Shown in pieces: positions 28,701 through 37,279 of a stretch of DNA of 38,720 nucleotides. A program made the translations under genes and the position numbers. Position 1 is the first letter of the stretch; the number at the start of each line of letters is the position of its first letter. The DNA is from Acetivibrio mesophilus (GTDB lineage: Bacteria; Bacillota; Clostridia; Acetivibrionales; Acetivibrionaceae): assembly GCF_004102745.1 (NCBI RefSeq), contig NZ_RLII01000030.1, positions 1 through 38,720 on the forward strand, in the 5' to 3' direction. The notes under the pieces were generated by a model. The model did no database searches, was not told the origin of the DNA, and saw nothing but the letters and a program-made list of their open reading frames with translations.

Positions 28701-28732
28701 TGTTTAAAGTATGATATCATTGGGGGGGTTTT

Positions 28733-31318
28733 ATGAAAAAAAACAATGCTTTAACATTAGCTACAATAATAATGTTACTTCTAACCAGTTTGTTCACAAA
28801 CATAACTTATGCAAAAACTTCAAGCATATCAATGGAGCTCGATAAGACAAAAGCAAATGTAGGCGACATGATTATAGCTACAATAAAGATAAGCAATATT
28901 AGTAACTTCTGTGGATATCATATTAACATAAAATATGATCCATTGGTTTTGCAGGCAGTTGATCCTTTTACAGAAGAACCGTTCGAAAAATGGTCAATGC
29001 CAGTGGGCGGTACATTATTAAATGGAAAGTATGGAAATGCCTCGATTGCAGTAAATAATGCTGACCGAGGGATACTAAACTTCGGGAATACATATGTCGA
29101 CACGAAAGATTACAAGGCCAGTGGAAAACCTGAAACAACTGGCATAATCGGTAAAATAGGTTTTAAAGTTCTAAAGTCAGGCAACACGATGATCAAATTT
29201 GAAAACGCAGCGGCTATGCCTGACGCAATACAAGGAACAAATCTATTTGATTGGGACTCGGAAATTATAACAGGATATGATGTAATTCAGCCTAGTGCAA
29301 TCACAATAGCTGACCCTGTGCCGGTATCAACACCTACACCATCTCCTACACCTACGCCGGGTACAATATTGCCGGATGATGCTTATATTGCCCTAGAGAT
29401 TGACAAATCAAAAGCAAAAGTAGGCGATATAGTTGTTGCAACAGTGAAAGCAAACAACATGACTACTCTGGCAGGATATCAGTTGAATATCAAGTATGAT
29501 CCTAAAGTATTGCAAGCAGTTAATCCCATAACAGGAGAGGCCTTTACTTACAGCACAGGACTTGTGGGAGGAGAACTGATCTTGAACAAAGCCTATTACC
29601 CCTATCAAGTAGCATCCAATAGAATTGATGAGGGCGTAATAAGTTATTCATGCTCATACGTATATTTGCATTCGTACAGAGAATCAGGAAAGTATGAATC
29701 GACTGGAGTAATTGGAAAAGTAGGCTTTAAGGTACTAAAAGCTACTGATACGACAGTTAAACTTCAGGATGGGGGAACTATGCCGGGATCAATTGAAGGT
29801 ACATATGCATTTGATTGGCATGGCAATACCATGGAAGGATATAGAGTTATACAGCCAAGCAAAATATCAGTAATTTCAGAGCCTGAGCCAACACCGACCG
29901 CAACAATGCCAACACCGACTGCAACAACACCAGCACCGACCACAACGCCTCAGACCCCGGTGACAACGCAGGGACGTATTTCTATGGTATTTGATAAAAC
30001 AGAGGCAAAAGTTGGGGATATTATAACGGCAACCGTAAGGGTAGATAACATTAAGAATTTCGCAGGATTCCAAGTAAATATCAAGTATGATCCAAAAATG
30101 CTGGAAGCTGTTGATTATCAAACAAAGAAAGCCTTTACAAAAACTACAATGCCAACAGGTGCGACTATATTGATAAATGATAAATATCAACCAGTGGATA
30201 TTTCTGCAAATAATATTGCTAATGGTATATTGAATTTCGGCAAAACCTATTCTAATTTAGTAAACTACAGAATTGCCGGAAAGCCTGAAGAGACGGGAAT
30301 TATCGCCAAAATAGGATTTAAGGTCCTCAAAGAAGGCAGTACAATTGTCAAGTTTGAAGACACAAAAAGTATGCCTGACGCAAAAAAAGGAACAGATTTG
30401 TTTGACTGGAATTCAGAAAGAATAAGTAATTACGATGTAATTCAACCTGGCAAAATTACAATAGTGAATGCAACACCTACACCAACTGCGACTCCAGGGG
30501 AAGAAACTGGCGGCGGAGGCGGAGCAGGTGGCGGAGGCGGTCCAGGCGGCGGAGGCGGCGGTACTAGTCCTTCAGCTAAACCAACGGCTACACCTACCCC
30601 AACTTCTACTTCTACCGCGACCAAGAAGCCAAAGCCAACAGAAATAGTAAAACCTGATCCAGACATACCGACTACTGTTGGAATACATTATTCGTATTTG
30701 GCAGGATATCCGGATAAGTTGTTTAGACCTGAAAAAAGCATCACGAGAGCTGAAGCTGCTGTGATTTTTGCAAAACTAATGGGAGCTAATGAAAATACAG
30801 AGATTGATTATAATGTTTCGTATAACGATCTGGATAAATCTCACTGGGCAAATTGGGCGATTAAATTTGTCTCATATAAGAAGCTGTTTACCGGATATCC
30901 CGATGGGACGTTTAAACCTAATCAAAATATAACAAGAGCTGAATTTTCAACTGTTGTGTTTAAGCTTCTTGCGTCAGAGAAAGGACTCAAAGAAGAAAAG
31001 CTTGAGAAATTCAAGTTTGATGATTCAAAAGGACACTGGGCACAACAATTCATTGAACAATTGTCGGATCTTGGCTACATTAATGGATATCCCGACGGGA
31101 CATTTAAGCCTGATAACAATATCAAACGCTCAGAAAGTGTTGCCTTGATAAACAGAGCTATGGGAAGAGGTCCTTTATATGGTGCACCTCAGAAGTTCGA
31201 GGATGTTCCTCAAACTCATTGGGCATTTAAGGATATTGCAGAGGGTGTACTTGACCACAAATTTAAGCTAGACAGTGAAGGCAATGAGGAATTGATGGAG
31301 ATAATTGGAAACCAATAA
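28733..31318 (+). CDS. orf2p: Orf2p-type anchoring scaffoldin: 3 type II cohesins, SLH domain
   Basis: An 861-residue surface protein with a signal peptide (1-27, ending ITYA). Type II cohesins lie at about 28823-29310, 29380-29875 and 29971-30465, all with the xDKTxAxVGDxI opening, the YxxNIKYDPxxLxAV strand and the [10 protein letters not shown] segment. A Gly-rich hinge (30509-30564) and a Thr/Pro linker lead to three SLH repeats ([46 protein letters not shown]). It offers a second cell-wall dock for the CipA dockerin. The three cohesins are far less alike than those of OlpB; the second is the most divergent ([33 protein letters not shown]). The A. thermocellus protein, as I recall it, has two cohesins. 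Confidence 0.94.
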   Translation: MKKNNALTLATIIMLLLTSLFTNITYAKTSSISMELDKTKANVGDMIIATIKISNISNFCGYHINIKYDPLVLQAVDPFTEEPFEKWSMPVGGTLLNGKYGNASIAVNNADRGILNFGNTYVDTKDYKASGKPETTGIIGKIGFKVLKSGNTMIKFENAAAMPDAIQGTNLFDWDSEIITGYDVIQPSAITIADPVPVSTPTPSPTPTPGTILPDDAYIALEIDKSKAKVGDIVVATVKANNMTTLAGYQLNIKYDPKVLQAVNPITGEAFTYSTGLVGGELILNKAYYPYQVASNRIDEGVISYSCSYVYLHSYRESGKYESTGVIGKVGFKVLKATDTTVKLQDGGTMPGSIEGTYAFDWHGNTMEGYRVIQPSKISVISEPEPTPTATMPTPTATTPAPTTTPQTPVTTQGRISMVFDKTEAKVGDIITATVRVDNIKNFAGFQVNIKYDPKMLEAVDYQTKKAFTKTTMPTGATILINDKYQPVDISANNIANGILNFGKTYSNLVNYRIAGKPEETGIIAKIGFKVLKEGSTIVKFEDTKSMPDAKKGTDLFDWNSERISNYDVIQPGKITIVNATPTPTATPGEETGGGGGAGGGGGPGGGGGGTSPSAKPTATPTPTSTSTATKKPKPTEIVKPDPDIPTTVGIHYSYLAGYPDKLFRPEKSITRAEAAVIFAKLMGANENTEIDYNVSYNDLDKSHWANWAIKFVSYKKLFTGYPDGTFKPNQNITRAEFSTVVFKLLASEKGLKEEKLEKFKFDDSKGHWAQQFIEQLSDLGYINGYPDGTFKPDNNIKRSESVALINRAMGRGPLYGAPQKFEDVPQTHWAFKDIAEGVLDHKFKLDSEGNEELMEIIGNQ

Positions 31319-31368
31319 TATTCACGAGTTTATTATTTAATTAATTAATTGTTTTGGGAGGATAAAGT

Positions 31369-32736
31369 ATGAAGAAAAATACAATTGTAGCGGTGCTAAC
31401 AATTATGGCGTTACTTGTAGGTATTAACATGTGTACATTTGTGTCGTTGGCAGATTCAGGAGAAATCAGAGTAATTTTCGGTAATGTGAAGGCTCAACCA
31501 GGGGATAGAATTGAAGTGCCGGTAAGCATTGAAAATGCTCCTGCCATTGGAATTGTGAACATTGACTTTGAAGTTGGATATGATTCCAAGACCTTTGATG
31601 TAATAGACGTAAAGCCTGGAGATATAGTAGAAAACGCTTCAAATAGCTTTGACTACTATATTCTTGAAGAGGGAGATAGTATTGCAATTTTGTATTCGGA
31701 AGATACAGGTCGTGGCACTGAAGCGATAAAAAAAGATGGAGTATTTTTTACAATAGTATTGGATGTAAAAAAGGATGCGCAGCCTGGAATAAGTCCAATT
31801 AAGAAATTGAGCTTTGGAGGAACGGCAGATAATGATCTTAATGAAATATATACTGAATTTATAACTGGCCAAGTTGAAATTATTGAAGCTGCTGCTCCGA
31901 CAGCAACACCTACACCAAAGCCAACTGAAACTGCAAAACCCACAACTTCATCAACACCGGAATCAACGTCGGGCGGAGGTACAGGTGGTTCGGGCGGACA
32001 GACGCAAAACACACCAAAGCCAACAGAATCGGTACAACCGACGGCTACACCAAAAGCAACAGAAGAACCGATCGAAGATATGCCTCAAACTGGTGCTGTA
32101 GGGAAGCATACACCGTTCCTAAAAGGATATCCGGGTGGATTGTTCAAGCCAGAGAATAATATTACAAGGGCAGAAGCTGCAGTTATCTTTGCAAAGCTTT
32201 TGGGAGCAGATGAAAATAGCGCAGGAAAAAATTCATCTATTGCTTTTGACGATCTAAAAGATAGCCACTGGGCGGCATGGGCGATAAAGTATGTTGCTGA
32301 AGAGAATCTATTTGGCGGTTATCCGGATGGAACCTTTATGCCAGACAAGAGTATAACAAGGGCTGAATTTGCGACCGTTGCATATAAATTCCTTGAAAAG
32401 CTCGGAAAGATCGAAGAGGTACAGGATATAGAAATTCAGTTGAAGGACATAGATGGGCACTGGGCGCAAAAATATATTAAGACTTTAGTTGCTAAAGGCT
32501 ACATAAAAGGTTATCCGGATGAGACCTTTAGACCTCAAGCAAGCATTAAGAGATCAGAGTCTGTGGCTCTAATCAACAGATCCTTAGAAAGAGGTCCGTT
32601 AAATGGAGCAGTTCTTGATTTCCAAGATGTACCTGCGAACTATTGGGCATATAAAGATATAGCTGAGGGTGTAATTTACCACAGTTATAAAATTGATGAG
32701 AACGGACAGGAAGTAATGGTTGAGAAGTTGGATTAA
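31369..32736 (+). CDS. olpA: OlpA-type surface protein: one type I cohesin, SLH domain
   Basis: A 455-residue surface protein. Signal peptide 1-27 (ending SLA), one type I cohesin (about 31-172) with GDIVENASNSFDYYI and [18 protein letters not shown], clearly kin to the CipA cohesins, then a Thr/Pro linker with a GGGTGGSGG hinge and three SLH repeats ([46 protein letters not shown]). It can hold a dockerin-bearing enzyme directly on the cell surface. It lies 50 bases after orf2p with GGGAGG before its ATG and no terminator between, so the two are probably one operon. Confidence 0.95.
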   Translation: MKKNTIVAVLTIMALLVGINMCTFVSLADSGEIRVIFGNVKAQPGDRIEVPVSIENAPAIGIVNIDFEVGYDSKTFDVIDVKPGDIVENASNSFDYYILEEGDSIAILYSEDTGRGTEAIKKDGVFFTIVLDVKKDAQPGISPIKKLSFGGTADNDLNEIYTEFITGQVEIIEAAAPTATPTPKPTETAKPTTSSTPESTSGGGTGGSGGQTQNTPKPTESVQPTATPKATEEPIEDMPQTGAVGKHTPFLKGYPGGLFKPENNITRAEAAVIFAKLLGADENSAGKNSSIAFDDLKDSHWAAWAIKYVAEENLFGGYPDGTFMPDKSITRAEFATVAYKFLEKLGKIEEVQDIEIQLKDIDGHWAQKYIKTLVAKGYIKGYPDETFRPQASIKRSESVALINRSLERGPLNGAVLDFQDVPANYWAYKDIAEGVIYHSYKIDENGQEVMVEKLD

Positions 32737-32771
32737 TTAGTTTTACTCTTGTACAACAGGAAATAACTACG

Positions 32772-32811
32772 AAAAAAGCTCAGGAAGCACTTAGCTCCTG
32801 AGCTTTTTTCG
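32772..32811. terminator. Bidirectional terminator between olpA and the transglutaminase gene
   Basis: AAAAAAGCTCAGGA...CTCCTGAGCTTTTTT has a perfect 12-bp stem with A and T runs on its two sides, so it can end transcription from both strands. The genes converge on it. Confidence 0.9.
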
Positions 32812-32835
32812 GGTTTTGCATTGTGGGAACATAAA

Positions 32836-33678
32836 TTAGTATTCCTCAAGTTTTTCATGATCCTTATAGAAATTGCTGTTGTCAAAATAACGTGTCTTAA
32901 GAGTAGACCCAAAGGTGGAATCGACATTAATCCATCTGTCTTCCTCAGAAATATATATTTCATTCCAGGCGTGCAGTTCATTGCTATAGACTCCAATGAA
33001 ATTTCCTTTTATCATTTTTACCTGAAGTCCTGAAGCTCGCCCTAAGGCGGCAACAAGAGCAGAGTAATCGTAGCACACGCCTTTCTTTGTTTCAAGAGTA
33101 TTAATGGCACCATAAGGATTATCATAGTTTTTGTTAATCTGTCTTATATACTTATCATAATCATATTTAATGTTATTGACTACCCAATAATATATTTTTT
33201 CTGCTTTTTCCCTATCGGTTTTGGCATCTTTGGTCAGTTCCTGTGCTAGAGCAATTATGTTTTCATCATTGCTTTCAACATGGAGTGTAGGAACTGTAAA
33301 CCTGTTTACTTCAACAGTGTTTTCAACAAACACCGTTGGCCCGAAGGTATATATTCTATCCTCCTTATGTACCAGAACTGAAATTTGGTATGCGCCCATA
33401 CCGTCAATAAGCCAAATTTCTTCGCTGAATTTGCCATCAATAAGCTCTACATCGTACCAGCGCTGAGTTTCATCCTTGACAATAAGTATTTTGATTAAAC
33501 TGTTAACAGTTTCACCTGTCACCGTAACTTTTCCTTCAACATTTGATGGGATACTTTGGAGGGTAACTCCGTTGGCAACAATTTTTTCTGTAATTGATGT
33601 GGTTACGGCAAATCCTGCGTTTGTGCAGAGGGTAATGGTTAGGACGAGCATAACTACACTACATAATAATTTTCTCAT
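32836..33678 (-). CDS. Exported transglutaminase-like protein
   Basis: A 280-residue secreted protein: signal peptide (MRKLLCSVVMLVLTITLCTN, cleaved near GFA), an N-terminal beta-rich region (25-125), then a transglutaminase-like domain with the catalytic set C202 (KKGVCYDYSAL), H236 (ELHAWNE) and D253 (WINVDSTFG). Such domains act as proteases, peptidases or crosslinkers on surface proteins; which applies here is not known. GGGAGGAATTT lies before the ATG. Two tandem c-di-GMP riboswitches form its leader, so expression should respond to that second messenger. Confidence 0.9.
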   Translation of the reverse strand: MRKLLCSVVMLVLTITLCTNAGFAVTTSITEKIVANGVTLQSIPSNVEGKVTVTGETVNSLIKILIVKDETQRWYDVELIDGKFSEEIWLIDGMGAYQISVLVHKEDRIYTFGPTVFVENTVEVNRFTVPTLHVESNDENIIALAQELTKDAKTDREKAEKIYYWVVNNIKYDYDKYIRQINKNYDNPYGAINTLETKKGVCYDYSALVAALGRASGLQVKMIKGNFIGVYSNELHAWNEIYISEEDRWINVDSTFGSTLKTRYFDNSNFYKDHEKLEEY

Positions 33679-33696
33679 AATAAATTCCTCCCTTTT

Positions 33697-33791
33697 TTGG
33701 TAACTCAGCCATCATGGTTTGGGTTTCCAAACCGAAGACCTGTAGCTTTGCGTCCCCAATTTTCATTGAGTTTGCCTTTTTCGAAAGGGCC
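33697..33791 (-). promoter_or_regulatory. c-di-GMP-I (GEMM) riboswitch, gene-proximal copy
   Basis: On the minus strand it shows the GEMM-I landmarks in order: AAAAAGGCAAACT, the invariant GACGCAAAGCTACAG, a GTTTGGAAACCCAAAC-type hairpin with a GAAA tetraloop-like element, CATGATGGCTGAGTTACC. It ends 5 bases before the GGGAGG ribosome binding site, which suggests control of translation start or a very short platform. Confidence 0.88.
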
Positions 33792-33892
33792 AAGGATGTT
33801 GCTATAAGGTTGTAGCAAGAAAGCAAATAAACTGTAGAAAAATATAGGTCGTTACGAAAGTAAATAATTGAGTAAATAATGAGCAATAATAA

Positions 33893-33921
33893 AGCTCTGA
33901 ATGGGTAAACCAAACAGAGCT
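33893..33921 (-). terminator. Terminator-like hairpin between the two riboswitches
   Basis: On the minus strand AGCTCTG-(15)-CAGAGCT is followed by TTATTATTGC. It may be the expression platform of the distal riboswitch. The T run is imperfect. Confidence 0.5.
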
Positions 33922-33943
33922 ATTAAGACCTAAGATCTAATAA

Positions 33944-34034
33944 CCTTTGGCAACCCGACTGTCATAGTGTTTCCACTTTAGACTCGTAGCTTTGCGTCTC
34001 TACCTTTCGATAGATTTGCCTTTTTCAAAAGTAC
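33944..34034 (-). promoter_or_regulatory. c-di-GMP-I (GEMM) riboswitch, promoter-proximal copy
   Basis: On the minus strand: TGAAAAAGGCAAATC, GAGACGCAAAGCTACGAGTC, AAAGTGGAAACACTATGACA and GTCGGGTTGCCAAAGG. The same landmarks as the second copy occur in the same order with different stem sequences, which supports conserved structure and not a recent duplication. Confidence 0.88.
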
Positions 34035-34057
34035 AATATGCAATTTTACCTAATTTT

Positions 34058-34086
34058 ATTATACTACAAAATAAGAGCAATTTCAA
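34058..34086 (-). promoter_or_regulatory. Consensus sigma-A promoter for the riboswitch leader
   Basis: On the minus strand TTGAAA (34086-34081), 17 bases, TATAAT (34063-34058). The predicted start near 34051 lies just ahead of the first riboswitch. Confidence 0.75.
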
Positions 34087-34247
34087 ACATTATTTATTAA
34101 TTATGCAGTTTTTGTAGCTTTTTTTTATAAAAAGTTAGAACTTTTCTCACTCTGCAGCGTCTAATTATTAGTTGAAGTAAAAAGTCGGGGTATATTAAGG
34201 ATTTTATATCGAATCAAGTCGTATAGAGTATTTGGAGGGACATATGG

Positions 34248-34424
34248 ATGAACGGATATAGTTTTACCGAAATTGGAATGCTTGTGGGAGCTGCTGTAGG
34301 TGGCATCCTTTCGGTAATAGGGTTTGTATTTTGGCATAGTACGGCAACCTTTGCCTTTGCATTTATCGGAATAGCTTTGGGCATTCTGACAGGAAATATT
34401 ATAGACAAGAGATTTATAGAATAG
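34248..34424 (+). CDS. Small two-helix membrane protein
   Basis: A 58-residue protein starting MNGYSFTEIGMLVGAAVGGI, with two hydrophobic helices (about 8-28 and 33-50), a Gly-rich first helix and a short charged tail (DKRFIE). TGGAGGGA (34232-34239) is 8 bases before the ATG at 34248; the ATG at 34244 gives only five codons. No family is recognised. Confidence 0.7.
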   Translation: MNGYSFTEIGMLVGAAVGGILSVIGFVFWHSTATFAFAFIGIALGILTGNIIDKRFIE

Positions 34425-34543
34425 TTAGACAAAAAATATAGATAATACGAATAAAAAGCTTCTGTGCTACCTTTTGTGGAATAAATCTATCATATATTGA
34501 AGATACTATCTATACAAAATTATATGCAAAGGAGTGGCATACC

Positions 34544-34891
34544 ATAAACAGTAAAAGCAGCAATAAAACTCTAGCTCTGCTTCAGGAGGTAGAAAGCCTG
34601 GAGAAGGAAGTATGCAATATAGGAACAGTGTTTACAGAAATCCTAAAGGATGAAATCAATGCCAATGATCAACAGAGAATCTATAATGGGGTAAAAAGAC
34701 TCATAAAAAAGTATTCCCAAGAGAAAAGAGGGATGGAAACCCTCGATGAATTTATAAGAGTTTTAAGCGGAGGAGCATCCCTTGAAGAGTTATTGCAGAT
34801 TGCAAAGGAGGAGGCACAAAATCCTACTATTTCTACAGGGATTACTGTGGATGACAATTGCTACACAGGGGAAAATATTTCGCCCGACTAG
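34544..34891 (+). CDS. Small helical protein with apparent AUA start
   Basis: The frame from 34544 encodes about 115 residues, charged and mostly helical (TLALLQEVESLEKEV, RIYNGVKRLIKKYSQEKRG, EELLQIAKEEAQNP) with an acidic tail. No ATG, GTG or TTG occurs in frame near the strong ribosome binding site AAAGGAG (34528-34534); nine bases after it lies ATA AAC AGT. The first ordinary start is a GTG at 34628, without a ribosome binding site, which would cut off 28 coding-looking residues. Either AUA initiates or the ATG was mutated. No family is recognised. Confidence 0.6.
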   Translation: MNSKSSNKTLALLQEVESLEKEVCNIGTVFTEILKDEINANDQQRIYNGVKRLIKKYSQEKRGMETLDEFIRVLSGGASLEELLQIAKEEAQNPTISTGITVDDNCYTGENISPD

Positions 34892-36024
34892 ATAGAGCCG
34901 GGCTTTGGTCCAAAGTATTGATAATAATCCACCTTAATGTTTCCATTATAGAACTTACGCTTCTTATCGGCTTTTTTACCATAAAGCTGTTCAAAATTCT
35001 CTGAGGAGGTAATTATGTATTTTGACCAGGTATCATATCTTGAGAATACCTTTCCCATATCCCTGTTTATTATTTCAACCTCCTGCTGTTCGCTGATCCT
35101 TTCACCGTAAGGAGGGTTGCATATTATTACTCCGTAATCCTCCTTTATACGAATGTCTCTGAAATCACTGACGACAAATTCAATGCAATCATCAACGCCA
35201 GCTAAATAAGCATTTTCCTTTGCCAGTTCAATAGCATCAGTATTTATATCCGAAGCATAGATTTTGAGATTTATATCCTGATTAATTGCCTTAAGTGCTG
35301 CAACTCTTTCTTGCTTCCAAATATCTTTGCCTATAACGGGCCATTCTTCAGATGCAAAGGTCCTGTTAAGACCCGGTGCGATGTTTCGCCCAATCAAGGC
35401 GGCTTCAATGGGAATTGTACCGGAACCGCAAAAACAATCCAAAAAGGGCTTGCTTTTATTCCAATAGCTTATCATTATCATTGCAGAGGCAAGGGTTTCC
35501 TTTATAGGAGCCTCCACATTTTTCGCCCTGTATCCTCTTTTGTGCAACGCTGTACCGCTTGTGTCAATGGTCAAAGTTGCTATGTCTTTATGAAGAGATA
35601 CCTGTATCGTGTACTCGGGTCCGTTTTCCTCAAACCAATCTACATTGTATTTGGACTTAAGCTTTTCCACCACAGCTTTTTTTACAATTGCCTGAGAATC
35701 GGAAATGCTAAAGAGCTTTGACTTCACAGATTTACCCAATACAGTGAATTTGCCGTCGCGGGTTATCCATTCGTCCCAAGGAAGGGCGAAGGTTTTGTTG
35801 AAAAGCTCCTCAAAGGTCAAAGCTTCGAATTCACCTATTTTAAGCAATACCCTGTCGGCAGATCTAAGCCAGAGATTTGCCCGGGGAATACTTGATATAT
35901 CACCTTTAAACATTATTTTGCCGTTTTCTACGACTACATCTTTATAACCGAGTTTTATTACTTCAGATTTTACTGCAGATTCTACTCCGGCAGCTGCTGT
36001 TGCTATAAGCTCAACTTCCTTCAT
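34888..36024 (-). CDS. THUMP-domain 23S rRNA guanine-N2 methyltransferase (RlmL/YpsC type)
   Basis: A 378-residue enzyme. An N-terminal ferredoxin-like/THUMP part (about 1-155; RANLWLRSADRVLLKIGEF, DTSGTALHKRGYR) is followed by a Rossmann methyltransferase with FLDCFCGSGTIPIEAAL (SAM site), ASDINTDAIELAKENA and the catalytic IICNPPYGERI. It methylates a guanine at N2 in 23S rRNA in relatives. ATG at 36024 is preceded by GGAGG; the upstream TTG at 36039 reads through that site. Its stop overlaps the end of the convergent small gene by four bases. Confidence 0.93.
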   Translation of the reverse strand: MKEVELIATAAAGVESAVKSEVIKLGYKDVVVENGKIMFKGDISSIPRANLWLRSADRVLLKIGEFEALTFEELFNKTFALPWDEWITRDGKFTVLGKSVKSKLFSISDSQAIVKKAVVEKLKSKYNVDWFEENGPEYTIQVSLHKDIATLTIDTSGTALHKRGYRAKNVEAPIKETLASAMIMISYWNKSKPFLDCFCGSGTIPIEAALIGRNIAPGLNRTFASEEWPVIGKDIWKQERVAALKAINQDINLKIYASDINTDAIELAKENAYLAGVDDCIEFVVSDFRDIRIKEDYGVIICNPPYGERISEQQEVEIINRDMGKVFSRYDTWSKYIITSSENFEQLYGKKADKKRKFYNGNIKVDYYQYFGPKPGSI

Positions 36025-36145
36025 TATTTCCTCCGTCAATATACATAAATTAGCAAATTTTCAATCAATTTTATTTAATATGAAACATAAAGCAAATCAC
36101 AAATCAAAATTTAGGATTGCCAATAGTATAGGAATGAATGCATAC

Positions 36146-37072
36146 TTACTTATTGAATTTTTTATATGTGTTTCTGGCATTGTCAAGAACACTTGCACCG
36201 ATGGAGGTTATCTTCTCTAGCATAATCTTGTCCTCGACCTTCTTTGTTGCCTTTTCCATAAGGCTCTGAAAGGTTTTGCCGTCATGGGGGAAGGTTACGC
36301 AAACGGCATAGTAGTATTCGTCATAATTAATATTTACGATATTAAGCCCTTTACTAACGTTTTCATGGATTTTCTCAAGAACCTTTTGAGCACCGGATGC
36401 GTTGGTAAAAGGCAGTATAACAAGGATGTCCTTATTTGCATTAAGAATAGCCGTATCCGTCGACCGCAATGAAAGTTTAACCTTTTCGATTGCTATATTT
36501 TGTATTTTTTCTTGAACCTCCGGGGATAGCTCAGTGGACTGTTCCGAGCCGTCTTTTTTTAGGTTGACCGGAGCCATAAGAATTACAGATAGATTCTGAC
36601 CTGCTCTTGAAGCAACTTTGAATTCCTTGGATATATAGTCTTCAATAGACATTGAGATAACGTGGGCACTGTCAAATTCATATCTAAAGCGCTGTCCTAT
36701 TTTCAACACAGTCCTTACAGAATTCTCAAGACGTTTGGTTGAGTACGGCTTTAGGACATAGTCACTTACTTTGAATTTAAGTGCGGCATGACGATAGCCT
36801 GCATTGTCGGATTTTGTGGCAATAATAATGGGCGTGTTGGCGGTCTTGGAATTATTTCTAATAGCCGACAGCACTTCAAGGCCTTCTTTTTCTACCGGAA
36901 AGGCTATATCCATAATTATTAGAGTTATGGAGCTGAGGTCCTCTAAAATACTGTAAAATTTTTTTAGACTGTCCGCCTCAACAAAACTGTACTCTCCGAT
37001 ATTATCAAATATAATTTTGGTTTTTTCTCTTTCATATTCAGAGTAATCAATGAGCAATATAGTACCATCCAT
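36146..37072 (-). CDS. Receiver-domain protein with degenerate GGDEF-like domain
   Basis: A 308-residue protein. Receiver domain 1-120: phospho-acceptor D55 in LIIMDIAFP, K108 in VLKPYS, but only one of the usual two N-terminal acidic residues (LLIDYSE). Residues 150-290 follow the strand-helix order of a nucleotide-cyclase-type domain (SVILMAPVNL ... LRSTDTAILNANKDILVILP ... VNINYDEYYYAVCVTFPHDG), but GGDEF is replaced by NANKDILV, so diguanylate cyclase activity is unlikely. It may be a binding or scaffolding regulator. No output DNA-binding domain is seen. Confidence 0.75.
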   Translation of the reverse strand: MDGTILLIDYSEYEREKTKIIFDNIGEYSFVEADSLKKFYSILEDLSSITLIIMDIAFPVEKEGLEVLSAIRNNSKTANTPIIIATKSDNAGYRHAALKFKVSDYVLKPYSTKRLENSVRTVLKIGQRFRYEFDSAHVISMSIEDYISKEFKVASRAGQNLSVILMAPVNLKKDGSEQSTELSPEVQEKIQNIAIEKVKLSLRSTDTAILNANKDILVILPFTNASGAQKVLEKIHENVSKGLNIVNINYDEYYYAVCVTFPHDGKTFQSLMEKATKKVEDKIMLEKITSIGASVLDNARNTYKKFNK

Positions 37073-37279
37073 TATTCTATACCTTTACTTTCATTCAATT
37101 ATATATCGTTAGAATAATTTTAACACAATTTTTCAACAAATAACAGGTGCCTGAATTCATCAATTTATTATTTTGAGGAAAAACTTGCTCAATAATGTTT
37201 ATTATCATCTCATTTTATATTAAAATATATTCATAAATACATTTTAAAAAATTGCAGTACGGTAGAAAGGATAATTAAT

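Larger units (their letters stand above)
28123..28732 (+). promoter_or_regulatory. orf2p leader region
   Basis: There are 610 bases without a full gene. It contains a consensus promoter (28234-28262), a hairpin ATGAAGG-TTTTTAT-CCTTCAT (28615-28635) and an 8-codon leader frame (28674-28700). A weaker 44-codon TTG-started frame behind GGGGAGG (28358 onwards) ends in a stop near 28492 and shows nothing recognisable. Confidence 0.5.

Noticed and set aside
33659-33913. 84-residue minus-strand frame upstream of the transglutaminase gene
   Set aside because: It lies across a c-di-GMP riboswitch and an intergenic hairpin and overlaps the true gene start, with no ribosome binding site.
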